Source: Cristatella mucedo
Taxonomy: Eukaryota; Bryozoa; Phylactolaemata; Cristatellidae
Direction of reading: 5' to 3'
NCBI GenBank assembly: GCA_009760855.2
Contig: WPIO01000032.1
Coordinates: forward strand, 905,501 to 969,500
Length of the DNA stretch: 64,000 bases
Shown here: one piece after another, positions 22,691 to 33,880 of the stretch
Position numbering within the stretch: the stretch's first letter is position 1
Layout of the letters: each line of letters starts with the position of its first letter
Program-made: the position numbers and the translations under genes
The notes under the pieces: generated by a model
Seen by the model: the letters and a program-made list of their open reading frames with translations, nothing else
The model's database searches: none
Told to the model about the DNA's origin: nothing

Positions 22691-23357
22691 TGTATTTATA
22701 TATTGTCTGCCACACTCCAGATGTCGTAACTCTGAACCCTACAAAATCTGAACCGATGTTAACTCCACGTGATCCCAGGGCTCATCAAGCTTCTGCATAA
22801 GTCCTTGATTATACCTGAGTCGAGTCATTTTCTTTGCAGATAAAGCTGCGAGCCACATTTTTCTTAGAATATAAATGTACACCTCTCTGTTTTGTATTGT
22901 AGCTTTAAAAAATAAACAATCAACTCCATGCTTGGTCTTGTATGAAACGTTTGGCTCGATCATATTATCTAGTTTTGTCCGGGAGACCAAAGTAAAGTCA
23001 CTGCAGCCCGATTTCAATTCGGATGGTATCGAGTAAACACTGGTTGTGGCGCCTCAGAAGTGATCAGAGCTATGTAGCTTGACATTTCTATGTAGAATAC
23101 ATCGTATATACTGCTTGCATTTAGTTTTCTTAATGTGATTAACACTAAACTTTGATAACCTGGCTCAAGCAGAGGTCATCTGTGACACTGGCCATAACCT
23201 TGTTCACGCTAGTGTATCCAAATGCTTACTCTTTGATCCGCCGAGACTGGGATTTTCAAATGACCGACATTTTTACTTGGACGGCGGCAAACTTTCAAGA
23301 TAGTAATAGTTTTCAATGGTTACACTTAAAGTTAAGCAACTAGGAGTGTGTTCAGCT
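22691..23357. other. No gene recognised
   Basis: No exon, RNA gene or recognised repeat. Confidence 0.35.
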
Positions 23358-23374
23358 CAGGGGTCGGCAAACTT
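23358..23374 (+). mobile_element. Possible hAT (Charlie-type) terminal inverted repeat
   Basis: CAGGGGTCGGCAAACTT is a classic terminus of Charlie-type hAT elements. The next 200 bp is more GC-rich than its surroundings and may be element body. No matching right terminus was found within the following several hundred bases, so it may be a truncated or solo end. Confidence 0.4.
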
Positions 23375-24118
23375 AACTTTTCGGACTATTCGACCATGTC
23401 ATCAGGTCAAGAAGGCGTACTAGGCCAGAAGAAACTAGGCCCACTCAGCCGAGCCGGTAGAGAGAGCGTGGCCATACGACCAAGCAAACAGTCGCAACAG
23501 CCGCACAGGATCATTCATCTTCGCTCAGGGCTACTAAATTTCACAATCATTTGTTGACAAAGATTCAAGCAGCCGCTAGCCTTTTGTGTCTGCACTTGAA
23601 CACAGCTTGACTGGCCGATACTGAGGCAGTCGCTTCAAGTCAGACTCGATGAGCCAACGTCGGCTGGTGAAGACTTGTCCACTTGACCAACAGTCTTCCG
23701 GCCCCAGCAGTCAGGAAATACTTCCCTAACACAAGTAAATGAGACCGGCTGCTTGAGCTTAGAACGACACTATTTGCAGCTGGCTGAACAATCCGGAACC
23801 TGGCTGGGAGGTACCGGAGAGGCCAGATAATGTCAACCGTTACGTCAATCCTCACTCAGAAAACAGTTGTTGGTCAACCTTTTGTCGTACTATCGACTCC
23901 TTTGTGCAAAAGCTCAATAGGATGGCATCTGAAAAGCACGGTTGTGCATTCGGTTCCGGTAGTTGCAGTCTAATGGCGCTGTCCTGCATCTAGTAACGGC
24001 TGCCCATGGAGAACTATGCCTCAACTACTATCTAACCAAGTGTCTCTTTCGTACGGCCGTTAAGAATTTCTCACAGGATAATTAAATGCTGCTAAGCTTT
24101 GCTCGTTCCGCAGAGGGT

Positions 24119-24170
24119 ATGGCGACCGCAGCACCCGTGTTGGGCTTCTTAGCCATCTCGATGTTCTGTG
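24119..24170 (+). CDS. Signal-peptide first exon (putative Ly6-like surface protein gene)
   Basis: The ATG at 24119 opens 17 codons, MATAAPVLGFLAISMFC, with the form of a secretory signal peptide: short N-terminus, hydrophobic core VLGFLAI, small residues near the end. The exon is cut by an excellent donor, G|GTGAGT at 24171, leaving phase 1. An in-frame upstream ATG at 24086 would add 11 residues (MLLSFARSAEG). The inner start gives the better signal peptide. Downstream on the same strand are two exons at 29583 and 34256 that both begin and end in phase 1, so all three can be joined in frame. That they form one gene is inference. First exons of Ly6/uPAR-type genes commonly encode just the signal peptide. 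Confidence 0.5.
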
Positions 24171-24181
24171 GTGAGTTCTGT

Positions 24182-24894
24182 TTACCACTGAATGTATACT
24201 CGTTCAATCTGCACAGCAACGTCCTGCAGGAAGTCTTTTTTCATAATTGCACGCCACAATCGTGTTTCTAGAAGCAATTTACGTGCACCTTTGCATCTCA
24301 CATTTGCAGCTACTTTGCCCAAATCAACAGCTCTCTCTTGCTGGGGAAAGGACTCCATTAATACATCGAGTAACGCCTGGTGTTCAGAGCCTTTGGCGAC
24401 GCCATATTCGATGTCCATGTGTTTGTACCAAATGTCAACAACTGAGGAAGCATGCACAGCGTCAGACCAATGCATGGTAAGACCTGGTTTCATGAACTTT
24501 CCTTTAAAAATTAATCTATATTTACACTCCGTACAAGAAAATGTGCATATGGACACCGAGCCAGTTTTAGCTCCTGCATTTTTAGACCTAAAAAGTCAGG
24601 TCGCCGCTCTGTTCATTATGAACTGGAATGACTTTAGTGGTAAAAATATTGTCACTTTCAGACCGTCACGGCAGCTGCAACTTGGCCTAGCCTGAGCTCG
24701 AGCAATTCAAGCCAGCCGATGGTATTGAGTTTCGCCGGCTGTTTTAAGCAAAACCTGACAGCATATGTGTGCTTGGATGCCCAGTCGTTTGAAACAGGTA
24801 TGCATCGCTTTGACTTTGGCATGAAGATTAAGCATCTTTTATGCCGATATTGGAAGTGTGGTTCTACAGATTTCAACCGATATTTGAAAACCAA
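24182..24894 (-). pseudogene. Unrecognised degenerate coding-like region, minus strand
   Basis: Two minus-strand frames lie close together: 24894-24658 (78 codons, including SVEPHFQYRHKRCLIFMP) and 24556-24182 (124 codons, including CTECKYRLIFKGKF and HWSDAVHASSVVDIWYKHMD). The residue mix (Trp, His and Cys pairs, helical charged stretches such as LLDVLMESFPQQERAVDLG) looks more protein-like than a chance frame. Stops and a frame change separate the two. It could be a fossil transposase or a pseudogene. No family is recognised and the function is unknown. It lies in the first intron of the proposed signal-peptide gene, on the opposite strand. Confidence 0.3.
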
Positions 24895-25734
24895 GTCCTC
24901 AAACTCAATGCCCCTTAATTCAAACTTTAGCTTTAGATATTGGTGTTCGTAAATTCAACTTTGGACTTTATTTCTACTGTTTGTGCACAGCCGGTACATG
25001 TATGCACACTTACGAGTATTGTGGTTATTTTACAATCCAACAAGAATGTAAATGCTTTTGAATCTTGCCCTTCGGTGTACGTGATGTTTGATCGAGGCAT
25101 ATCAACATAACGAAAGACCTTAGTGGGGTTAGTACACGTAAGTAAATATGCCGATTTTCTTTGCACTAGGATTAGGAATCTGTATGGAATAACAGTAGAT
25201 TAATAGGTTGATTTGTGTTGCAATTAGTTAGGCGATTGGAGAGCTGACTGCTGCTTTACCGAACCTTTATAGAGTCATCTAAATATTAATATTCAGTTAG
25301 CAAGACCGAGGCACGGTTTCTTACTAAAACACTGACTCTCTACCCTTACGTAGTTTGCTTTTGCTTTCACTGATTAAAATTGTGTCTAAGCTTATAATTA
25401 TTTTTAAAGATTCCGGAACTTCATTGCTGCTGAGGGGCGGATAGGTAGAAATATTCTGCATAGCTTTTCTCATTCATGCTAAGTTTGCGGCCTGCTCGAG
25501 AGCCGATAATTATCTGTGGCCTGCACTCAATCACTTTAGCCATTAAAACTGGAAATCCACAAGTCCTACAAGCTTTTGGGTAGCTTTGAAAATAAAACCA
25601 AATAAATCTGGCTACTCTAATGTTTTTGCTATTCAGTATATAATAAGCAATAATAATACGAGGGCATAACACTATCAAAGAACTTAATCTTCTTCTAAGA
25701 ATTTTAGATGTTCTGTAAAGGAAAGATAATAATA
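24895..25734. other. No gene recognised
   Basis: Possible weak continuation of the degenerate minus-strand frame up to about 25110 (includes CTGCAQTVEIKSKVEF). Otherwise nothing is identifiable. Confidence 0.3.
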
Positions 25735-26400
25735 GGTTTAGTGGTAACATCCACAGTTTCAAATGCATAATATGGTTCCTGGTAACATGCAAAAGCGTCA
25801 ATAGACAAGTGTGGTTAGGGATACAATGAACAGCGTCAGAACGCAGAGGATAAATCACAAGAACCCATCAACTTCAGTGATGGAGCACGTTAGTACTTGG
25901 CTTCTTTTACAATTTTTCAATTCATAGGATGTCTTTACGTCTGTCACGAGTCAGATCCATACGCTGAGAGCACATCAAATAAGGCAAGGGTTTTACACGA
26001 TTATAGATTCCTTCTAGGCACATCTAATCTAGTTGTATCAGTAGAGCTGGTATTGCGATGCCTAGCCTTGATGGCGAGTAGCTCTGATAGCTAGGCTGGA
26101 GCCGGAGGATGATGGAACCTGAAACTGAGCGAACAAATTTCAGGTCGGCGGACAACTTGATTGGAAGCGAGTCAGTGAGAAGTGATGCAATGTGAAAACT
26201 ATGAAGCTTACACAGACGATCCTCGCAGAAAATGTTTCCAACAACTTTAAGTGCCTGATTGCATAAACCGATAGACCTGTAAGCAGTGAATTACAGAGAT
26301 CGAGACGGGATGACACAAATTCACGGTTCACCTTTGACAAGAAATGCTTGTCTAAGCAGACCCAAACTTCTGCAATTTAGCATATGTATACAAGTAGGCC
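25735..26400 (-). repeat. LINE-A fragment, minus strand
   Basis: The 3' untranslated part (GTGTGGTTAGGGATACAATG; CAGAGGATAAATCACAAGAA) runs into a minus-strand translation SSRLDLCNSLLTGLSVYAIR. This is equivalent to TSRLDFCNSLLTGLPACAIR of the better LINE-A copies. Frameshifted, with no catalytic core retained. Confidence 0.75.
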
Positions 26401-26434
26401 TTGCTCGTAAGTTCAAGTGTGGTATTGCAGCTAA

Positions 26435-27606
26435 TTAATACACGGATTCGGCATTGCTTCGGGTGCATAACGACTTACTTAAGAATGCAGACTTAGGTAG
26501 GGTCTCTTTGCTTTTATTTGCTCTATCTTTCGGCAGCTTTTAATACTATCGATCACCAAGACCTTCCTGAGCGACTCTCATCTCTGATGGGCATCACTAT
26601 CACTGCATGGAATGGTTCAGGTTCTATCTCAGTGAGAGAATCAAGAGTATTAATGTGAATGAACACAGATCACCAGAGGGTCCTCTGAAGTATGGGGTAA
26701 CTCGGAGCTCTGTGCTTGGACCTGCTTTTTTAGTTTGTACTCTCCCTCTTGCCGATGTGATTGCAAGGCACATTCTGGGCTTTAAATTCAAGGCAGATGA
26801 TACTCAGTTGTACCTTTATTTTGAATTTTCGCAGTTCTCCAGAACTTTGAATTCTCTCAATTCCCTAGCTGCATGCACTGATGACATCTGCACATGGATG
26901 ACAGCAAACTTCATTATATTAAATGTGGATAAAACGAACATACTAGTTATTGAAAAACCAAGCGTGATTCAGAAATTGGAAGCGTTAACACTCACAATAC
27001 TCTCTGTGACCATATCTCCTGCTGGTCTGCACGAAATCTAGGTGGTCTTTTTCAAAGTGGCCTTTCATTAGACGATGACATAATCTCCACGGCTAAGTCT
27101 ATCTAATTTCAGCTGCATAACATTGCTAAAACTCTATCTTGTGTAGACTCGATGCCACATTTAAACTGGTCCATGTATTTGGGACGTCCCGCTTAACTTC
27201 TGGAACTCACTGCTTCCTTGTCTACCGGCCTCTGCAATCAGGCGCTTAGTAGTGGTGCAAAACTCTGAGCCTAGGGTTGCCTGTTACGAGCTTCGCAGTT
27301 AATACATCACACCACTTCTCGCCGATCTGCACTCGCTACTAGTCAAGTAACTCATCGACTTCAAGGTTTTTTCACTCACCTTTAGGTTCTTCATTCTTTA
27401 GCTCCAGCCTATGTATCAGATCTACTCCCCCACCAGGCTAAGCATCGTACCACTGCTTATCGGAATCTAAACGCTTAGATATACCTCGTACGAACCTCAA
27501 ATCCTTTGGAGATCGTGCCTTGAGTTCGTATGCTCCCAAAGACTGAAGCTCACCCCCAACTTGTGTCATGGCATCCCTAGACGTGACCACGGTTATAAAG
27601 AAACGT
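26435..27606 (+). repeat. LINE-A reverse transcriptase fragment, plus strand
   Basis: The translation begins near RVHNDLLKNAD and continues through WFRFYLSERIKSINVNEHRS, GVTRSSVLGPAF and the polymerase active-site region [13 protein letters not shown] (about 26790-26830). It then reaches the thumb-domain linker NVDKTNILVIEKPSVIQKLE and, with frameshifts, the C-terminal end near 27540. The F/YADD motif is altered: Lys precedes ADD instead of Tyr. Several in-frame stops show it is dead. The family is L2/CR1-like non-LTR retrotransposons, which copy RNA into DNA at the nicked target. Confidence 0.85.
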
Positions 27607-27735
27607 CTGTAAAGAAGAAATGAAAGCCTAGATTGTGCTTGGCTATCACGACAGCAAGAGGGAGATTGTAAACTGTCAAAAGGAGCGGACCAAGCACAGA
27701 CCCCTGAGTTAGGGGCAGTCCCTGGCACACAATTC
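27607..27735 (-). repeat. LINE-A reverse transcriptase scrap, minus strand
   Basis: GAAATGAAAGCCTAGATTGT, CAGCAAGAGGGAGATTGTAA and GACCAAGCACAGACCCCTGA match the minus-strand LINE-A text at 53955-54040. It abuts the plus-strand LINE-A fragment end to end, an inverted junction. Confidence 0.75.
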
Positions 27736-29582
27736 CTCAGTTTACAAGCTTTCTTGTGAATTCATCCAATCGCATATCTCTCTGACTTTACGGACTTCAG
27801 TTTGCTGGATAAGCTGATGGATTAGTGGCTTCCCCATTTCCCCCTGGTTTTCCCTCTATCCAAAGCAAAAAGGCTCTTCGCATTTTTTGGTGCTGTACTT
27901 CATGGGTCGTAAGACCAGAGTTGGCAACCCTACATCATTAATTTAATAGGCGTAGTCAGTTGATAACTCATTGCTTAGCTTCAAAAAATATTTTAGTTTT
28001 CGGTTGGTCTCTTGGTTGTTCGTGCTCAATCATATTGAGCTTGGATTTGCCCTTTCGTATTGTCATTAAATTTACCTGATTTTGGAATACTGGATAGCTG
28101 CTGCTGACAGTATTGAGATGCAAATAAGTTACAGTGGATTAAGAAGACTACTCGTCACTAATGCTGAGAAGCACAATCTTGGCATTAGACTACCTATGCA
28201 TAAATTGCCTATGCCTGTAGGTTGCTATTGTAGTCATGGTGAAACACTTTCATGTCAGCATTGCTTTGTTTTGGGTGCAGTTTCTTATGCTGAAAGTATT
28301 TAGATATAAAGAAGTTTGTTTGATTTATAGATAAAAGACAGTAATACTTAATAATTTCTTTTTTGCTTTACTGTAACAATTTAATTGAGCTGCCAAAATT
28401 GAGATTGTCACCACTTTGTTTTCCAAGAAGACATTGCAAACGGTTCACTGTAAGATTTATTTCCTTAGTCACTTTGCTAGAGACTCCCACTGATCTAAAT
28501 TATTTACTTCAAATTGGGTGTTTTCTTTCTCTTTGTGCCTCTGTTTCTAACTTTAAAAGAGCTAACTTTTTGGACGTGGATTGATAACCTCATGTAGTCA
28601 GTAGTTGAGTGTGGTATATATCCTTTGTACCCACGGAAAAACAATTGATTTTATTTCGATTTGCTTGACGTTCTTAAAACTAGGGTTCTACAGCATGGGC
28701 AATGAAATACTTCCTAATGTTATCATTGGGCTATTAGGTTGTGAATTATAATTTTTTTTCATAATTCCGTACAAGAAATCTCCACTTCATTTAACACATA
28801 TCAGGAATTAAATAATATAGCAGTGCTGCCTGGTGAAGCAATCAGCCTTCCAAGCTGCACTGGAGTTTCAAGCACGACCCTAAAATTATTCGGTGGACAA
28901 TGGTTCCTACTGATCTTTGATGCAAAATTATCAGTTTTTATAAATATGGTTCTGCGAAGCTAAAGAACACCTTTTTCCTATTCATTTTGACATTTGAATT
29001 GCGATACTTCAACTAATCTGCAGCAGAAATATAAAAGTTAGATTGACCTATGTAGAAGCCAAATTAAACGCCGCACAATAGCATTGCTTTAATTACGATC
29101 TCTTGTGCTAAAGTTGAAAAAATACTGCACCACTGGCTTCGTAGTAGACGTGAAGTTGGAAAAGTACGGAATTCGGAATATACTGATGAAGAATTTTCCG
29201 TGCAGCCATAAAGTCTGACGTTTGGTTTGATCTGTAAGCAGTGATTGTGCGTGGTCCTTATCAAATACTACCACAATTATACGAATTCGGTTCTCATATG
29301 AGGACAATAATTTTTTTTATATCGATCATATTTACCGATATGAAGTATACGTGACTTGATGACCTGAGCTGTATTTAGAGCAAATAGCATGACTGTGCTG
29401 AAGAATTTGAATTAGTAGCCTTTGGCTGAAAAGACCAATTCCTAAGCCATTGAGTCGCAAAGACTACAAAATCCGACGCTCTCAACAATGGGTACTCAAT
29501 TAGTTGACATATTTTCAATGTTTATTTAGGTCTCAAGAGCGTCAGCTCCCTTCGTATTTCGTCTGTTTGTACGCTGCTGTAG
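27736..29582. other. No gene recognised; presumed intron of the signal-peptide gene
   Basis: Short frames only. The 73-codon plus-strand frame at 28082 contains GCYCSHGETLSCQHC but lacks matching splice borders in the phase required by its neighbours. No repeat is recognised. Confidence 0.35.
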
Positions 29583-29744
29583 ATGCTATGCCTACGGATG
29601 GCACTCTCAGTGTGGAAGAGGCCACGACGACCACGGCCAAGTCGACCTCTAGTGGCGCTTTGACTTCAAGGCTCTCCACCACCAGGCCAAGTTCGACCAC
29701 CCCAACAACCATGCCTGTCACAAGTCAGCCACAGACATCCTACC
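29583..29744 (+). CDS. Ser/Thr/Pro-rich exon (mucin-like stalk), phase 1-1
   Basis: An exon of exactly 162 bp between a pyrimidine-rich acceptor (GTCTGTTTGTACGCTGCTGTAG) and a strong donor (C|GTGAGT at 29745). It enters and leaves in phase 1, so it can be skipped or included without changing frame. It encodes about 54 residues, roughly half Ser, Thr or Pro (EEATTTTAKSTSSG, STTRPSSTTPTTMPVTSQ). That composition is usual for O-glycosylated stalks of secreted or membrane-anchored proteins. Phase and strand match the signal-peptide exon at 24119 and the Ly6-like exon at 34256. A longer exon starting at 29531 is possible but would enter in a different phase. Confidence 0.5.
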
Positions 29745-29874
29745 GTGAGTTAGTGCCATTCCGCTCACATGACTAGAAATAGCGTATCAATGCCATTCCA
29801 GTCTTAAGAGGCTTAACTCGCAGAGCTGTGCTTTCTTTCGAGAGGCTGCCATAAAGCTTTCTTCGGATGTAAAA

Positions 29875-30330
29875 TGGACTGCTCACTAAATTTGCTCATA
29901 AAACAAGAACAACATGGTTAGGGGTGACATGCACAGGGTCAGCATGCAAGTGTAGTTATTGGCAGCATGCACAGTGACAGCACACATAAGCATATAAACA
30001 CAAGATCCCACGCACTCACGAAATGCTGTGATAAATAGGTGCTTGTTCAGTTTCTTTTCAAATTTGGTCAATCAGGAGAAGTCGCGGCACCATTTGAGAG
30101 TGAGTTATTGCCTTTGGGAGCATACAAACTAAAGACAAGGTCTCCAAAGGATTTGAGATTTATACGAGGTATAAGTAAAAAGTTTGATTCCGAAAATCGG
30201 GTGGAGCAATGTTTAGCCTGGTGGGGGAGTAGATCTGATAATATCATAGTAGGCTGGAGCAAAAGCATGGAGGGGCCTAAAAGTGAGTAACAAAACCTTG
30301 CAGTCGATGCTTCACTTGACAGCATACGAT
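29875..30330 (-). repeat. LINE-A 3' portion, minus strand
   Basis: GGTTAGGGGTGACATGCACA and GGGTCAGCATGCAAGTGTAG are the 3' untranslated part. The C-terminal coding part follows in reverse (GGTCTCCAAAGGATTTGAGA; minus-strand NLKSFGDLVFSLYAPKG). It lies in the presumed intron after the Ser/Thr-rich exon and is frameshifted. Confidence 0.85.
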
Positions 30331-30429
30331 GTGGCTCCCTTAATAAGATTTAATAACAACAAAACCGTCTCCTGACACATCCTAAGCCATCATGTTTTTG
30401 GTCAGCACTGGCTGACAAACTTAGCCTAC

Positions 30430-30735
30430 GAGTAACTGAGATTGCTTAGTTTCTGTGGTAAAGAGGATTGACGCAAGTCATATAAATCATTGTTTGACCA
30501 ATCTTTAAAAAAGCCAGGATTGGATATAGAGGTCCTTGCAAACATCATCAAATTTGAATTCTTCGCTTTTTCAAAGATTCGTGAAAACAATATGACTAAG
30601 CAACTGTTAGCACAGATTGAAAATTTGAAATTTAGAAAAACTTTCAATTGGGTTAGAGATGCAGTACTCCACTGAAACTGCACTTCTCCGTGAAACCAAT
30701 GACATCCTATGCAGCAACGATAAGAGGAACCTTAA
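30430..30735 (+). repeat. LINE-B fragment, upstream half of a split element
   Basis: The plus-strand translation includes FSKIRENNMTKQLLAQIENL and, after a frameshift near 30650, STETALLRETNDILCSN. These correspond to KILEEIVAKQQVEHIENN and STETALLRVNNDILSGN in the minus-strand LINE-B at 62225-60740. The element resumes at 31446 after an inserted LINE-A. Confidence 0.65.
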
Positions 30736-31445
30736 TAATAATAATAATAATAATAATAATTCACTTGATAGAGCGCCCTCAGAGAACTTAATCTCTCTCT
30801 AGGCGCTTTACATTTGCTGTAAAGCGAAATGCCATTGAATGGTAAGTAAAATCATGCTTGAAAAAAATAAACGAAATGAATAATATGGTTAGGGGTGACA
30901 TGCACAGGGTCAGCATGCAAATGTGGTTAGTGGCAGCATGCACAGTGTCAGCACGCATAAGCACATCAAGGACGAATCACAGGGACCCACTAAATGCTGT
31001 CATAAATAGGTGTTTTTAAGTTCCTTTTAAATGTGGTCAGGTCAGGGGATGTTCTGACGCAGGTCGGGAGGGAGTTCCAGGCTTTGGGAGCATATGAACT
31101 AAATGCACGGTCTCCAAAGGATTTAAGGTTTGTATGAGGTAATTCTAGACTGTTGGATTCAGAAAATCGGGTGGTACGATGCTTAGCCTGATGGGGTAGT
31201 ATATCTGACAGATAGGCTGGAGCCATAGAAAGAAGGGACCTAAAAGTGAGCGACAAAACCTTGAAGTCAATCCGTTGCTTGACTGGTAGCCAGTGCAGGT
31301 CGGCGAGAAGTGGAGAAATGTGGCAACTGCGACGCTCACGACAGACAAGCCTAGCTGCAGAGTTTTGCACAAGCTGCAATCGCCTGATCGCACATGCTGG
31401 TAGGCCAGTAAGCAGTGAGTTGCAGAAGTCGAGACGGGATGTCAT
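30736..31445 (-). repeat. LINE-A insertion (5'-truncated) inside LINE-B, minus strand
   Basis: It starts on the plus strand with (AAT)n and CACTTGATAGAGCGCCCTCA, the inverted 3' end. It continues through the 3' untranslated region into a minus-strand frame of 151 codons (31445-30990): SRLDFCNSLLTGLPACAIRR, LLADLHWLPVKQRIDFKVLS, FGDRAFSSYAPKAWNSLP. This is the cleanest open frame of that region, which implies a relatively young insertion. The 5' truncation coincides with the point where LINE-B sequence resumes. Confidence 0.88.
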
Positions 31446-32700
31446 GTTACTGCATGGCTACTGCCGGACCTATCAGTTGCCTTCGACACTATTGATCACA
31501 ATATCAAACTTGAACCATTGAGAGCAATATCAGTCTGACAGATGAGGCACTGGCGAGGTTTAAATAGCACTTTTCTGCACGTCTTCAATCTGTGCGGTGT
31601 GACGGTCAGGTAATATCCATCACACCAGTTACATGTGGAGTCACATAACGGTCCGTTCTCAGTCCTTTGCAGTTATCCATTTATATTATCAACTTCTGAG
31701 AAACGGGATTCCGGCCCATGGAATAGGCTAACATTTGTATGCACCGGATATTCAGCTGCATTTATTGTTTAAAATGTGGAAATCTGCTTCAGTGCCTGAC
31801 AAACTGATTGCTTGCCTTGCAGACGTAATTTTCCTGAAAAAAACAACGATAAAACGCAACTACTACTCATAAGAAATTTCAATTGTGTAACCTGACTAGA
31901 AGACTTTGCTCTTCTAATAGGCGAAGCTATTGTGCGACCATCAGGTTGTACTCGGAATTCAGGTGTCGTCTTCGAAAGCTTCCTAAATTTTGAAAGCTTC
32001 GCTAAGAAGAATGCTTCCAAAGCTAGCCATCTGGTTCAATCGTTATCTAAGATTCGAAGAGTCTTTCACGGTGGCTGATAAAAATATTAACTAGCTCATT
32101 GGTTCCTTTTTGGCCAGATTATTGTAATTTTCTTTTAGCTGGGCAACCTAAAAAAATACCAGGCTGGCGATAGGTGATATGGTGATGCAGCTGGTGATAA
32201 ATATAACTTCAAGGCTAGTTTGAAAAAATTCCGGAGGTTTAACCATGTGTTTCCTTTGCTGAAAGAGCTTTGATGGCTGCTGTTTATCTAGTAGATACAG
32301 AGCAAAGTTCTTACACTGCCCACATGGTCCGTCATGGCTATGCTCGTTCATAACTAGCTGAACTGCTGAACCAGTTTCAGCCTTCTCGAGCCCTTGGGTC
32401 CTGTATGGACAAATATTAGCTGTTCTATTTCTCTAATTAATTACCATAGGCGACAGAAGCCTTTGTTCTGCGGTCCCAGACTGTGAAAGTCACTTTCACA
32501 TTTCTTACGCAACGACTACTACTCTCCATCTGCCGACTATGGCACATCCTTTCCAGCCGTCCTGAGCTACTGCTTCCCCGTTCCTCATTACCTCAACTGC
32601 TCGCATGACTGGGCTATGCTTCTCCTTTTACATTTTTTCGTGAGATAAAGTCTGCGGGCTACCGAATGCATACTGAGAGCTGCTTGGGCTGTGAGTGGGC
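31446..32700 (+). repeat. LINE-B fragment, downstream half of a split element
   Basis: The translation resumes with LLPDLSVAFDTIDH (equivalent to LALLDLSAAFDTIDH), the start of the reverse transcriptase palm. It runs with many stops through NDKTQLLLIRNFNCVT, NSGVVFESFLNFESFAKKNA and ASHLVQSLSKIRR, to the end of the coding region near 32650. There TTCTTACGCAACGACTACTA matches the reverse complement of 60961-60990. It is heavily decayed. Confidence 0.8.
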
Positions 32701-33129
32701 TATGAAAAACTCTCTTACGCAGCACCCATTTAGCCTGTGTGGCCTTTTGAAGCTACCGAAGGAGATCCATTATACGGGATATTATGCCTAAAAGGCAGAC
32801 TATTAACATTCGGTGAACATACAACCGCTGGCTGCATGGTCGGGAAGCCTGCGGCGCGTTGAAATTCAGGCGTAAGCAGTAGGCATTTAGATATCCATAG
32901 GCTCTCAATTTCTTACACACTGCGGTCAAACTATAAACACGTAAGGTTTAAACAGTTTTCAGCTCTACCGGTGTCCGTATATGATGTTTGCAAGAATTTC
33001 AATTTTCAAAATGAATTCTACAGCGGATAAGAAATGCTCGGAGTGCTTAGTACAGGGGCGGGGTGAGAATGCCGTGGCTACTATTTTCTCTAACAGCAAA
33101 ATTTACTCTCCGTTAGCCTCTGATACTGT
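32701..33129. other. No gene recognised
   Basis: No convincing exon. A frame around 32985 contains KKCSECLVQGRG followed by a GTGAGA donor-like site, but its phase does not match the neighbouring exons. Confidence 0.3.
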
Positions 33130-33880
33130 GGGCCTGATGATCGCCTTAGAGCGCACGGAAGCGCGAACACACCATTACGGCTCGTGCTTGCAAGTTTCAC
33201 CACCGGTTCGGAAGTATACTGCTAAGATTAGGGCTTAACGTGCCTTCAGGGAAAAATTCTTCTCGCTGTATTGCTACGCAGTGCCGTTTTACATCGGCAA
33301 ACCAAGACTCACCATCGAACACGACTTATCGAGGAAAGACAAGCACTCAGCCCATGCAGGTGGCTGGCGGAGCTTGTAAGGCTTCCATCAACAGCTGCTC
33401 ACCTTCAACGGCGCACCAAGGCCACCGTAGGCTGCAGCCGCCGATGCACGGCCCGCTAGCGGTTTTTTCCTGCGCACCCGGCACGACAAGGACGAAGATA
33501 TTCACAGCATTCATTCATCTCGACTTTCGTGTGAAGCCACGACGCTCTAATAATAACGCACCACGTACTGTAGGGGCTCGCGAGCGCGCGATAGCGGCGT
33601 GACGAAGAGCGAAGCCCCCACAAGCGAGTCGTGGCGTTGTCGACGACGGCTGTATTATATGATACACCAGCCGTCGTGCGTGCTGCTCCGAAGCACGAGG
33701 TGTTAAGAGAGAGAAGAGAGTGGATAGCGTGCGTGCAGGCCGATGCACAGGCAGAAAATGAAATGTGCAGCGAGGAACGCGTCACGTGCCGGCAAGGAGC
33801 GTTCCCGTTGGGCGAACGGAACGTCGGCTGGGGGGGGGGCGGAACCACGTGACGGCGATCACACGCCCACAGTACTACCG
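33130..33880. other. GC- and CpG-rich segment of unknown role
   Basis: CpG-rich compared with its surroundings, with overlapping frames on both strands and no recognisable protein. It contains a 10-bp inverted repeat, ACGACGGCTG at 33643-33652 and CAGCCGTCGT at 33668-33677. It could be a CpG-island-type regulatory region or old GC-rich repeat sequence. Confidence 0.35.
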
